Origin: Lysobacter capsici
GTDB taxonomy: Bacteria; Pseudomonadota; Gammaproteobacteria; Xanthomonadales; Xanthomonadaceae
Assembly (NCBI RefSeq): GCF_014779555.2
Contig: NZ_CP094357.1
Coordinates: forward strand, 3,968,001-4,032,000
Direction of reading: 5' to 3'
DNA: 64,000 nucleotides
Position numbers and translations under genes: made by a program. Under the pieces are notes generated by a model. The model did no database searches. It saw nothing but the letters and a program-made list of their open reading frames with translations, and had not been told where the DNA came from. Below are positions 45,736 through 54,046 of this stretch, in pieces (the first letter of the stretch is position 1; every line of letters begins with the position of its first letter).

Positions 45736-46407
45736 TCAGCCCAGCTCCAGCGAATAGCCCAGACCGCGATGGGTGCGGATCGGGTCGCTGTCGGGGCCGA
45801 TTTCGCGCAGCTTGGCGCGCAGGGTCTTGATGTGGGTGTCGACGGTGCGGTCGCCGCTGTCGAGCGCATCGCCCCAGACCCGGTCCATCAGCTGCGCGCG
45901 CGACAGCACCGCGCCGGGACGCTGCAGCAGCGCGGCCAGCAGGCCGTATTCGTAGCGGGTCAGGTCCAGCGCCTGGCCGCGGTAGCGGATGCGCTTGCCC
46001 TCGCCGTCGTGGACGAAACCGGCCTCGGACTCGGCCGGAATGTTCGCCCCGCCCTTGCGCCGCAGCACCACCCGCACCCGGGTGGCCAGTTCGCGCGGCG
46101 AGAACGGCTTGGTCACGTAATCGTCGGCGCCGATCTCCAGCCCGAGGATGCGATCGGCCTCGGCGTTCTGCGCGGTCAGGAAGATCACCGGCAGGTCGCG
46201 ATTGCGGCGCAGCTCGCGGCACAGGGCGAAGCCGCCGATGTCGGGCAGGCCGATATCGAGCACGGCCAGGTCATAGGCCACCCGCTGCGCCTCGCGCAGC
46301 GCCTCGCCGCCGGTCAGGCAGTGGGTGGCCTCGAACCCCTCGGCGCGCAGCGCATAGAGCACGGTGTCGGCGATGGCGGATTCGTCTTCTACTAGCAGGA
46401 TGCGCAT
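45736..46407 (-). CDS. creB: Response regulator CreB
   Basis: 223 residues. Receiver with D51 (LAVLDIGLPD), T78 and K100 (YVTKPFSPRE); OmpR-type DNA-binding half with LMDRVWGDALDSGDRTVDTHIKTLRAKL. It would bind cre-tags such as the one before creD. The first bases upstream of its ATG are a G-rich tract (plus strand GGGGGCCGGGAATCGGG) rather than a clear ribosome site. Confidence 0.93.
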   Translation of the reverse strand: MRILLVEDESAIADTVLYALRAEGFEATHCLTGGEALREAQRVAYDLAVLDIGLPDIGGFALCRELRRNRDLPVIFLTAQNAEADRILGLEIGADDYVTKPFSPRELATRVRVVLRRKGGANIPAESEAGFVHDGEGKRIRYRGQALDLTRYEYGLLAALLQRPGAVLSRAQLMDRVWGDALDSGDRTVDTHIKTLRAKLREIGPDSDPIRTHRGLGYSLELG

Positions 46408-46540
46408 GGGGGGCCGGGAATCGGGAATCGGGAATCGGGAATCGAGGGAAAGCCTACTTGCCGTCATAATGATGCCCTGCCCGACCCAACGCCGGGGTTT
46501 TTGCTGTTGCCGATTCCCCATTCCCGATTCCCTATTCCCG
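46408..46540. repeat. Paired G-rich GGGAATC tracts in a divergent gap
   Basis: Between creB and rlmJ, the plus strand at 46408-46444 has five G-runs separated by AATC, and the minus strand at about 46503-46540 has G-runs separated by AAT-type loops (plus strand ATTCCCCATTCCCGATTCCC). Each satisfies a G-quadruplex rule and each lies directly before one of the two start codons. Confidence 0.75.
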
Positions 46541-46550
46541 GCCGCCCCTC

Positions 46551-47411
46551 ATGAACTATCGCCACGCCTTCCACGCCGGCAACCACGCCGATGTGCTCAA
46601 ACACATCGCCGTGCTGGCCCTGTGCGACGCGCTGACCGCCAAGCCGGCGCCGCTGTTCGCGCTCGATACCCATGCCGGACGCGGGCTGTACCCGCTCGAC
46701 GGCAATTCGGCGCAGCGCACCGGCGAGGCCGAGGGCGGCATCGGCCGGCTGCTCGCCGAGGCGCCCAAGCAGCCGGCGATCGGCCGCTACCTCGCCGCGG
46801 TGCGCGCCTGCCGCGCCGAGCACGGGCCGGCTGCGTACCCGGGCTCGCCGTGGCTGCTCGCGCACGCCCTGCGCGAGGACGACCGCATCGCCGCCTGCGA
46901 ACTGCAGCCGGAGGAAGCGGCCCAGCTCAAGCATCACTTCGACAACGACACCCGGGTCGCGGTCCACGCCCGCGACGGCTACACCGGGATGAAGGCGCTG
47001 CTGCCGCCCAAGCTCGGCGCGACCCGTTTCAATCGCGGCTTGGTCCTGATCGACCCGCCGTACGAAGCGCAGCTGGAAGAATTCGACACCGCCCTGGGCG
47101 CGCTACGCGATGCGCTGGCGCGCTGGCCGCAAGGCATTTACCTGCTGTGGTATCCGATCAAGCGTCGCCGCTCGCTGCAATCGTTCTACCGCCGCGCCGC
47201 GACCCTGCCGGCCAAGTCGGTGATGACCGCCGAACTGCTGGTGCGCGCCGACGATTCGCCGCTGCGCATGAACGGCAGCGGCCTGTTGCTGCTCAACGCG
47301 CCGTGGCAATTCGATCGCACCCTCGACGCGGTGCTGCCGGTGCTCGCGCGCACCTTGGGCGAAACCGCGGATGCGTCCGCCGCGATCACCTGGCTCAAGC
47401 AGGGCGATTGA
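46551..47411 (+). CDS. rlmJ: 23S rRNA (adenine2030-N6)-methyltransferase RlmJ
   Basis: 286 residues. It opens with NYRHAFHAGNHADVLKHIAV, the RlmJ signature; FALDTHAGRGLY is SAM motif I and LVLIDPPYEAQLEEF holds the DPPY catalytic motif. It methylates A2030 of 23S rRNA. It is divergent from creB. Confidence 0.95.
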   Translation: MNYRHAFHAGNHADVLKHIAVLALCDALTAKPAPLFALDTHAGRGLYPLDGNSAQRTGEAEGGIGRLLAEAPKQPAIGRYLAAVRACRAEHGPAAYPGSPWLLAHALREDDRIAACELQPEEAAQLKHHFDNDTRVAVHARDGYTGMKALLPPKLGATRFNRGLVLIDPPYEAQLEEFDTALGALRDALARWPQGIYLLWYPIKRRRSLQSFYRRAATLPAKSVMTAELLVRADDSPLRMNGSGLLLLNAPWQFDRTLDAVLPVLARTLGETADASAAITWLKQGD

Positions 47412-47888
47412 ACGGTCGGCCGGCGCGAGGCTGCGTGCCGGCCTTCTCCCACCGCCCGAGCCTCACGACTCAGGCGAGCGGATTCGGCGCGGACGGCAGC
47501 GACCCGACCTCCTCGCGCGATGCAAGCCAAGCCGTCTCCGCGCGCAGCGCCTTGTCGATCGATCACAAACGCAACTGCGTACCCGATCACAGCCTGCACT
47601 GCGGCGTCGCAAGAATCATCGCCGCAATACCGCGTTGCAGCGCAGCGAGACACCCTGCCGTGATGGCCGCCTAACGCCATCGCCGATTGCATTTCGCCGT
47701 CGCCCATCGCCATCGCGCGGCCGCGGCGCGCCGACCAGACCAGCGAAAACCGCTGAAAAACCGGCATTTTTACCTATCGCTTCATACCGGCCCAGGCTGC
47801 GCACCTGTCAGAAAACCGCCTTGCGGCGACGCCGAGGTTCGGCGTATGACGGCCCGTGCCCAATGACGGGCTCAGACAGGACGTTCCC
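47412..47888. other. Intergenic stretch before the cysteine-rich genes
   Basis: About 477 bp with no credible gene; frames here give random-looking sequence. The A/T-richer segment AAAAACCGGCATTTTTACC near 47756-47774 could be part of the promoter for the gene at 47889. Confidence 0.4.
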
Positions 47889-48089
47889 ATGATCAGGAAG
47901 AAATCCACCCTTCTCGCCCTGTGCGCATTCGCCTTCGGCATCGGCATGGCGACCACCGCGATCGCCGCGTGCAACAACACCTGCCGCCTGGGTTGCGAAC
48001 GCGCCTACAGCCTGTGCGATCCGGCCACCACCGATTGCGAACTGAACTACAACCGCTGCTATCGCGGTTGCGGCTGCGTCATCCCCTGA
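47889..48089 (+). CDS. Small secreted cysteine-rich protein A
   Basis: 66 residues: signal peptide (TLLALCAFAFGIGMATTAIA, likely cut after residue 26) and a 40-residue mature part with eight cysteines at 28, 32, 36, 43, 50, 57, 61 and 63. Six of them follow the spacing C-x7-C-x6-C-x6-C-x6-C-x5-C shared with the protein encoded 260 bp downstream; C32 and C61 are extra. It is probably disulfide-stabilised outside the cytosol. No family recognised. I chose the ATG at 47889 so that the charged start MIRKK is followed by the hydrophobic core. Confidence 0.72.
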   Translation: MIRKKSTLLALCAFAFGIGMATTAIAACNNTCRLGCERAYSLCDPATTDCELNYNRCYRGCGCVIP

Positions 48090-48350
48090 TCGCGGGATTC
48101 GATCGCGGCGATTCATCCGCGGCCGCGGAGCCACCTCCGCGGCCGCGAGCCACCCGGCGCGACGCCGGTTTCACCGTCGCGCCCGATTGCCGCGCGACCA
48201 CCCGCCACCGCGCACACCACTCGATCCACTCGGCTGGACTGCATCAGCCACTGCCGCCGCGCAACGCCGCGGTCTTTCACGACACGCGGCAACGATGCCC
48301 GTCATCCGCATCGTTGCCGTGAATCCGCTCACATCGACAAAGGAATGCCC

Positions 48351-48575
48351 ATGACCCGTTCGACGAAACGATCCAGGACCGCGCTGCTGTTCGCCTGCGC
48401 CTTCGTGTTCAGCGCCGGCCTGTCGACCACCGCGTTCGCCGCGCTGTGCACGCCGCAGGCGATCGTCAACTGCGAACGCATACAACGTAATTGCGAACTG
48501 GCCGGCGGCCCGCCCGGGGCATGCGAGCGCGCCTATCTGGGCTGCATGGGACGGGCCGGCTGCGAAGTGCCCTGA
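48351..48575 (+). CDS. Small secreted cysteine-rich protein B
   Basis: 74 residues: signal peptide (ALLFACAFVFSAGLSTTAFA, likely cut after residue 30) and a mature part with six cysteines at 33, 41, 48, 58, 65 and 71, that is C-x7-C-x6-C-x9-C-x6-C-x5-C. It shares CER and the GC-x-VP end with protein A, and looks like its paralogue. AAAGGA lies six bases before the ATG at 48351; the ATG at 48345 would abut it. Function unknown; toxin, inhibitor and metal-binding roles are all open. Confidence 0.72.
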   Translation: MTRSTKRSRTALLFACAFVFSAGLSTTAFAALCTPQAIVNCERIQRNCELAGGPPGACERAYLGCMGRAGCEVP

Positions 48576-48714
48576 CCTCGAACGGCTGCCGCCGTATCGC
48601 CAGGCAGCAGGCGGTACCGCGATGGCAGCGCGCGACGAATACCGCCCGGCCCGTGCGCGCGCATCGCCGCACGCGCGCCGGGCGAACTCGCGCGCCGTTG
48701 CGTCGGCGTTCGGG

Positions 48715-49200
48715 CTAAACGCCGCGCGCGCCTGGCGAGCGCGGCCACGGCACCGTCCGGCGCATTTCCACCAGGTCGTACCCCGGCGCGAAGCCGTCGG
48801 CCTGTTCGCGGGTCACCACGAAGCCGTAGCGTGCGTAGAAGTCGCAGCTGAAACGCGTGGTCTCGATCACCACCGCGTTGAAATCCTCGTCGGCATCGAT
48901 CCGGCGCAGACGTTCGCGGACCAGAAAATCGCCGAGGCCGCGCCGGTGCAGATCGCGCCGCACCATGCCCCAGCACAGCGCCGCGACACCCGGCTCGTCG
49001 TCCACGCCGTCGTAACCTCCGCAGGCGACGATGCCCTCGCCGGCCAGTTCGATCACCCAATACCGATCCACCTGCTGCAAGGTCTGCAGGAAATCATCGA
49101 TCTCGACCGCGGCGAAATACTCGGGCACGTTGGATTGGAACAGCGCCACGCAGGCGGCGTGGTCGCCCTCGCGGTACGCGCGCGCGACCGGCGCGCTCAA
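48715..49200 (-). CDS. GNAT-family N-acetyltransferase
   Basis: 161 residues. The acetyl-CoA loop reads WGMVRRDLHRRGLGDFLVRERL, preceded by VIELAGEGIVACGGY and followed by FYARYGFVVTREQADGFAPGYDLVEM. I chose the TTG at 49200, which overlaps the DUF1963 gene stop (TTGA) with GGGA upstream; earlier starts lie inside that gene in another frame. Confidence 0.82.
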   Translation of the reverse strand: MSAPVARAYREGDHAACVALFQSNVPEYFAAVEIDDFLQTLQQVDRYWVIELAGEGIVACGGYDGVDDEPGVAALCWGMVRRDLHRRGLGDFLVRERLRRIDADEDFNAVVIETTRFSCDFYARYGFVVTREQADGFAPGYDLVEMRRTVPWPRSPGARGV

Positions 49201-50210
49201 TAGCAATCCCAGTGGTAGGACACGCGGCTGAAATCCGCGCGCGCCAAGTCGGCGGGGTCGATGAAGAAATTGGCGATGCCCGAATCGCCCCACATCAGCC
49301 CGTCGTCGCTGTCGAGCTGGAACAGCAGCACGCGCTTGTCGTCGGCGCCGCGCGGATCGTCCTGGGTGAAATCGGGATAACCGCCGAGCTTATGGCCGCT
49401 GCGATCGAGGTAGTCGGACACTTCGTCGCTGAGGTCCTCGGCGGCGACGCGATCGTCGACATTGGCGCTGATATAGCGCTCGGCCAAGGCGTCGATATCG
49501 GTGCCGAGCACCTTGGCCAGGCCGACATCGTGGATGCCCATGGTCTCGTGGTCGGCGCTGAAACGGATGCGGCGTGGCTTGGCCGGATCGAACGGCAGCG
49601 CGTCGAGGCCGACGGTCGCGGCCGGCGGCACGATCGCCGGCGCGCTCGCATCGGCCCAGTACACCACCCGGAACCCCTTCGGCTCGGCCAGTGCGTCCAT
49701 CCGCTTGGGGCCGTGCGCCGCGTCGATGGCGGCGCCGTAGAAATCGTCGCCGGAGATGAAGAACTGCAGCATGCCGCGCTCGGGATAACCGGGCATCTTC
49801 GGCAATTCGCCGAGCTGGATCTGCGCCAGCAGGAACAGCGGCTGGCCCTTCGAATCGCGCGGATAGTCGCGCCCGGCCGCCCAGTACGCGCGGCCGCCGA
49901 CCTTGCTGACCGCGACGTCGTCGGCCTTCATCGTTTCCAGTTCGATGCGCGCGACCGGCCGCTGGGTGTTCTGCAAGGCCGGTTCGATCGGCGCCAATAC
50001 CGCCTTGGCGCGTTCGTCGTCGTCGTGGCTGCCGCATTGCGGCGCGCTGCGGTCGGCGTCGTCGCGCTCGGCTTCGGCCTTCATCTGCGCGGCCGCCTGC
50101 TTGCTGCGGCTTTCGACTTTGTTGTAGACGAAATAGCCCACGCCGCCGGCGACGGCGAGCACCGCCGCGATGATCCCCACCGACACCAATACCGCCTTGC
50201 CCGTCTTCAT
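49197..50210 (-). CDS. Membrane-anchored DUF1963 (YwqG-like) protein
   Basis: 337 residues. A single N-terminal membrane segment (AVLVSVGIIAAVLAVAGGVGYFVY) and a short charged linker lead to a DUF1963/YwqG domain: LFLLAQIQLGELP, GMLQFFISGDDFYG, DRSGHKLGGYPDFTQDDPR and LLFQLDSDDGLMWGDSGIANFFI. The domain is known from proteins of unknown function. The membrane anchor is unusual for YwqG-type proteins. It overlaps the GNAT gene. Confidence 0.85.
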   Translation of the reverse strand: MKTGKAVLVSVGIIAAVLAVAGGVGYFVYNKVESRSKQAAAQMKAEAERDDADRSAPQCGSHDDDERAKAVLAPIEPALQNTQRPVARIELETMKADDVAVSKVGGRAYWAAGRDYPRDSKGQPLFLLAQIQLGELPKMPGYPERGMLQFFISGDDFYGAAIDAAHGPKRMDALAEPKGFRVVYWADASAPAIVPPAATVGLDALPFDPAKPRRIRFSADHETMGIHDVGLAKVLGTDIDALAERYISANVDDRVAAEDLSDEVSDYLDRSGHKLGGYPDFTQDDPRGADDKRVLLFQLDSDDGLMWGDSGIANFFIDPADLARADFSRVSYHWDCY

Positions 50211-50292
50211 CGTCCGCCGTCCATTCGCTTGCCGGTTCTCCAGGCGGGATTATGGCCAGGAAAAGCCGCGAGCGTGAGCGTTGCTCGCCCAG

Positions 50293-50325
50293 AAAAAAGC
50301 CGGGGGAGCATTCGCTCCCCCGGCC
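50293..50325 (-). terminator. Terminator of the cation transporter gene
   Basis: On the minus strand GCCGGGGGAGC-GAAT-GCTCCCCCGGC is followed by six T. It lies 27 bases after the transporter stop at 50352. Confidence 0.9.
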
Positions 50326-50351
50326 GGCTTGTTGCGCGACGGCGCGAACGC

Positions 50352-51266
50352 TCAGTCGCCGAGCTTGAGGTCGGGCTCGAAGAAGCTCCAGCGCACTTCC
50401 GGGAAGGCCTGCTTCATCGCCCGCTCGACCGTGTTGATCTGCTCGGTCAGGCCGGCGACGCTGTGCTCTTCGCGCATCTGCGCCTGCACCGACACCATCA
50501 CTTCGTTGCCGAGCTGCAGGGTGATCACGCTGATGACCCGGGCGATCTCCGGGCGCGAATCGAGGAACTCGCGGATCTGCTGCTGGCGCAGCGGATCCAC
50601 ACTCTGTCCGATCAGCATCGCCTTGACTTCGATCGCGACGAACACCGCGACGATGATCAGCAGCGCGCCGATGCAGATGGTGCCGATCGCGTCCCAGATC
50701 GGGTTGCCGGTGAACACCGCCAGCAGCACCGCGCCCAGCGCCAGCACCAGGCCCAGCAGCGCGGCCAGGTCTTCGCCGAAGATCACCACCAGTTCGGCCT
50801 GGCGGCTTTCGCGGAACCACTGCCACAGCGAGCGCTGACCGCGCGCCTTGGCCACTTCCTGCAGGCAGGCGCGCATCGAGACCCATTCGGCGGCGATGCC
50901 GAACGCCAGCACGCCGGCCGCCCACCACCACTGCTTCAGCGGCTCGGGGTGCTGCAATTTATGGATGCCCTCGTACAGCGAGAACATGCCGCCGACGGTG
51001 AACAGCATCACCGCGACCAGGAACGACCAGAAGTAGATCGCCTTGCCGTAGCCCAGCGGATAGTCCGGCGTCGGCGGCCGCTTGGACTGCTTGAGCCCCA
51101 GCAGCAACAGCCCCTGATTGCCGCAGTCGGCCAGCGAATGCACGGTTTCGGCCAGCATCGCGCTGGAACCGGTGAAGAACGCGGCCACGCCCTTGGCCAC
51201 CGCGATCGCGAAATTGGCGCCAAGTGCGAACAAAATCGCGCGGGTTGAATCGCCACCACCTGCCAT
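50352..51266 (-). CDS. Cation diffusion facilitator transporter
   Basis: 304 residues, six membrane segments. The first metal site region is SSAMLAETVHSLADCGNQGLLLLG, followed by YPLGYGKAIYFWSFLVAVM, and the cytosolic C-terminal domain has QLGNEVMVSVQAQMREEHSVAGLTEQINTVE. It exchanges a divalent metal (Zn, Co, Mn or Fe) for protons. HxxxD spacing in TM2 is atypical, as in the SLC30A9-like branch, so metal specificity is unclear. Confidence 0.88.
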   Translation of the reverse strand: MAGGGDSTRAILFALGANFAIAVAKGVAAFFTGSSAMLAETVHSLADCGNQGLLLLGLKQSKRPPTPDYPLGYGKAIYFWSFLVAVMLFTVGGMFSLYEGIHKLQHPEPLKQWWWAAGVLAFGIAAEWVSMRACLQEVAKARGQRSLWQWFRESRQAELVVIFGEDLAALLGLVLALGAVLLAVFTGNPIWDAIGTICIGALLIIVAVFVAIEVKAMLIGQSVDPLRQQQIREFLDSRPEIARVISVITLQLGNEVMVSVQAQMREEHSVAGLTEQINTVERAMKQAFPEVRWSFFEPDLKLGD

Positions 51267-52293
51267 GACTGAACTGCTCCTTCGGGTCGAGCGGCGGAGT
51301 CTAGCATTGCCGATGCTGGCCTTTGGATAGGCCGGGGCGGGTGCCAGCGCGGACGTTGCGGGGTGTAAGGCGCGACGACGGCATCCACGCGGGCAGGCGA
51401 GTCCACGGCGTCGATGAAGTCACGCGGTGGCGGCTCGCGCCGCCCCTACACCAAGCCCATGCGGCTTGCGCGACCACCCGATCGCCGGCAAGCAACGCCT
51501 GCCCCCTGTAGGAGCGGCGCAAGCCGCGACCGCGCCAATCCACCCGCCGCGAGCCCCGCTGCAAGCAGCGCGCGATCAATATCCGGAATCAAAACCGGGA
51601 CATCGCCGTCGCGTTTGCATCGCGCCCATCGCCGGCAACCTGATCGCCGAACGCACGGCGTAGACATTAGTTCGGCAAGGCAGGCATCACCCCAGCACCG
51701 CGTCCTTCGCGCCGACCTCGCCGGCCTGCATCGAGGCGAGCCTTGCACTCGATCGCGCAGGTTCTTCGCAATGCCGGCCTGCCGATTCTTCTTGCGTCTG
51801 TGGCACAGCGCCAGGCTCCGCACACACGGCCACCCATTCGCTGACTCGGCTTTCGTCCGCCAGCGCCGCCGGCAAGCTGAGCCAGGCCGGCCCAGGCGGA
51901 TTGCCGCCTCGCCATCGGCACCGCAGGGCGCCCCGCCCATCGCCGGACCCAGCCGGCCGCGCCCAGGACGCAAAGGTCCGATCAAGGGCCCGGCGCCGGG
52001 CGCGGTCGAAAGAGGGCGGCTGGCTGAAGGCCGGCGCGCCAGGCACTGGCGTCCTGGCTGGCCGTGGGGGCATTGTCAGGCCGTCATCACCCAGCCATCA
52101 TGCGAGCCATTCTCATTTCCACCGTGCATCGCGTCAACAAAACCGCTGTACTGGAGCCTGCGCCGGCCCACCCTTCACCGGCGCAGGTCCGATGAGCCGA
52201 CCGCCAACGCGCTCAGCGCCGCCGATCGCACCGGCGAGCGCCCCTCACGAAGATGAAGGGCCAAATTCGTCACAATGTGCCACTATCCCAACC
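51267..52293. other. 1-kb gene-poor stretch with REP-like repeats
   Basis: REP-like copies face each other at 51425-51450 (GGTGGCGGCTCGCGCCGCC) and 51502-51536 (CCTGTAGGAGCGGCGCAAGC). Long open frames in both directions give arginine- and proline-rich sequence typical of GC-rich non-coding DNA. I see no gene I can support. Confidence 0.6.
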
Positions 52294-52884
52294 ATGGCCA
52301 CGCGTGAACGTTTGCCTCCCTGGCACGAACGCCAGCGTCTTCCCAACGGACGCGAAGTTCTGATCCGCCCGGTCCGGCCGGAGGATGCCGAGCCCCTGCG
52401 GGCCGGCTTCGCCCTGCTCCAGCCCGACGAAGTCCGACAGCGCTTCCTGTATGCGCTCAAGGAACTCACCCCGGACATGGCCGAGCGCTTCACCCGGATC
52501 GATCCGCGCACCGAATTCGCCCTGGTCGCGGCCGAGCCGCTGCCGCCGGGCGAGGCCCTGGTCGGCGCGGTCGCGCGGGTCGCGATCGACGAACGCACCC
52601 AGGACGCCGAGTTCGCGATCCTGGTCAGCCGCTACATCGCCAATATGGGCCTGGGCCGTTATCTGATGACCCGGCTGGTGAAATGGGCGCGCGGCAAGAA
52701 GGTGCATCGCCTCTACGGCGACGTGTTCGAGCACAACACGCCGATGCTGTCGCTGGCCCAGTCGCTGGGGTTCGAACGCGAATTCCAGCAGGACGCGCCG
52801 GGCCTGATCCGGGTGTCGCTGGACCTGCGCAGCAAACCCGCCGTCGACAGCCGCGCCGGCGGCGAGACCACGCCAGGCACTTGA
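52294..52884 (+). CDS. GNAT-family N-acetyltransferase
   Basis: 196 residues. The N-terminus gives LPNGREVLIRPVRPEDAEPLRAGFALL and RFLYALKELTPDMAERFTRID; the acetyl-CoA loop is SRYIANMGLGRYLMTRLVKWARGK, followed by FEHNTPMLSLAQSLGFE. It resembles the GNAT module of bacterial protein acetyltransferases. The ATG at 52294 is preferred; an upstream opening adds proline-rich sequence without similarity. Confidence 0.87.
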   Translation: MATRERLPPWHERQRLPNGREVLIRPVRPEDAEPLRAGFALLQPDEVRQRFLYALKELTPDMAERFTRIDPRTEFALVAAEPLPPGEALVGAVARVAIDERTQDAEFAILVSRYIANMGLGRYLMTRLVKWARGKKVHRLYGDVFEHNTPMLSLAQSLGFEREFQQDAPGLIRVSLDLRSKPAVDSRAGGETTPGT

Positions 52885-53131
52885 GATAGTCCGGCTCGCG
52901 CTATGGCGCGGGCCCGATCGCCGTCTTCGTCACCGCCGCGGCTTGCCGCGCGCACGCGGCTTAGCAGCCAAACACCGCGAAAAAGCAAATACGTCGCGCC
53001 CGCGCGCAGCGGCCAAGTCCGGCTGCTAGGCTGCGTTCGTGTCGCCATGGCCGGATGCCGCCGCGATTGCTCCTGCGGCGCAATGCCGGTCGGCCGCACC
53101 TTCGACAACCGCGTACGACAAGGAGTCTCTT

Positions 53132-53416
53132 ATGCAAACGACGACGCAGCGCTCGGGTTTCAAACGCATCGCCATGCTGGCCACGATCGTGGTCGGCGGA
53201 TTGTTCTCGGTGGCGAGTTCGGCCTTGCCGGTCCCGCCGTCCGGCAGCGGCTGGCTGGTCTATACCTATTACGGCCCGGCGGGTCGCGACGACATCGAAA
53301 GGGTCGTCGGCATGCGCTACCAGGGCGCCGGCTGCCCCGGCCCGAGGCCGCTGGACTGGGGCCAGCAGACCGCGAAGTTCAGTTGGCACTACGCCACCTG
53401 CAACAACCAGAACTGA
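53132..53416 (+). CDS. Small secreted protein (DUF6289-like)
   Basis: 94 residues with a signal peptide (IAMLATIVVGGLFSVASSA) and a mature part reading WLVYTYYGPAGRDDIERVVG, with two cysteines that could pair. AAGGAG lies six bases before the ATG. It converges with the related gene at 53546; the two share the YY-x-AG layout and cysteine pair. I recall similar small proteins as DUF6289, common in this family of bacteria and of unknown function. Confidence 0.7.
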   Translation: MQTTTQRSGFKRIAMLATIVVGGLFSVASSALPVPPSGSGWLVYTYYGPAGRDDIERVVGMRYQGAGCPGPRPLDWGQQTAKFSWHYATCNNQN

Positions 53417-53474
53417 TTCACCACCCGGCCGATGTGGCCCTGCCGTCTCCGACGGTCATCGGCCATGCAAGAAC

Positions 53475-53504
53475 GACAAGGCGCCCGTTCCCGGGCGCCT
53501 TGTC
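53475..53504. terminator. Hairpin between convergent small secreted genes
   Basis: GACAAGGCGCCC-GTTCC-GGGCGCCTTGTC forms a 12-bp stem 58 bases past the plus-strand stop and 41 bases past the minus-strand stop. It has no clear T-run, so its activity is uncertain. Confidence 0.6.
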
Positions 53505-53545
53505 ACGGGCCGACTACGACCCCATTGAAACTAGCGCGGCACCGG

Positions 53546-53836
53546 TCAGAACGGCAGCGGCACGCTGTCCACGTCGTCGCACATGACCGTGGTGGTGTCC
53601 GAATACGGCGTCGAAGCGCCGATCAGGCTGCCGGAACTGATCGCCGGGCAATCCCCGTAGAAGACCACTCCGGCCACGTACGCATGCGAGGCATCGGTGT
53701 AGTAGCTGGTCACCGAGACCGCGGTCGGCGGACGCGGGGGTTGAGCCCACACCGACGCAGACGCCACGACCACACTCATCACACCCAACGCCAGCAACGG
53801 CCGGCGGAACCGCGAAACCAACGAATCGAGCTTCAT
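53546..53836 (-). CDS. Small secreted protein (DUF6289-like)
   Basis: 96 residues with a signal peptide (LLALGVMSVVVASASVWA) and a mature part reading VSVTSYYTDASHAYVAGVVF, with two cysteines (YGDCP and VMCDD). GGAGGA lies 10 bases before the ATG at 53836, inside the longer in-frame opening. It converges on the gene at 53132 and is probably its paralogue. Confidence 0.72.
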   Translation of the reverse strand: MKLDSLVSRFRRPLLALGVMSVVVASASVWAQPPRPPTAVSVTSYYTDASHAYVAGVVFYGDCPAISSGSLIGASTPYSDTTTVMCDDVDSVPLPF

Positions 53837-54046
53837 GACTGCACTTTCCTCCATGATCTTCATGAGCGTAAGACCGATGCCGCGCGATGGCGGCTTCGGC
53901 CCGCGTGAGCCGGCCATCACAAGCGCCGGCCCCTGCGCCGGACGAACTGTTCCGGTCCGTCCTTCGGCGCCGCGCCATCATGCAGGCGAAAGCCCGCGCG
54001 CGCGACGTGACCTTATGTCCCCCGGCGGCTAACCTAGCCGCCCTCT

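Noticed and set aside
49212-51248. 678-residue plus-strand frame
   Set aside because: Antisense to the DUF1963 and transporter genes; His/Arg/Asp-rich mirror sequence.
51414-52256. 280-residue plus-strand frame in the 1-kb gap
   Set aside because: It starts inside a REP-like repeat and is rich in Arg, Pro and Ala; no domain is visible.
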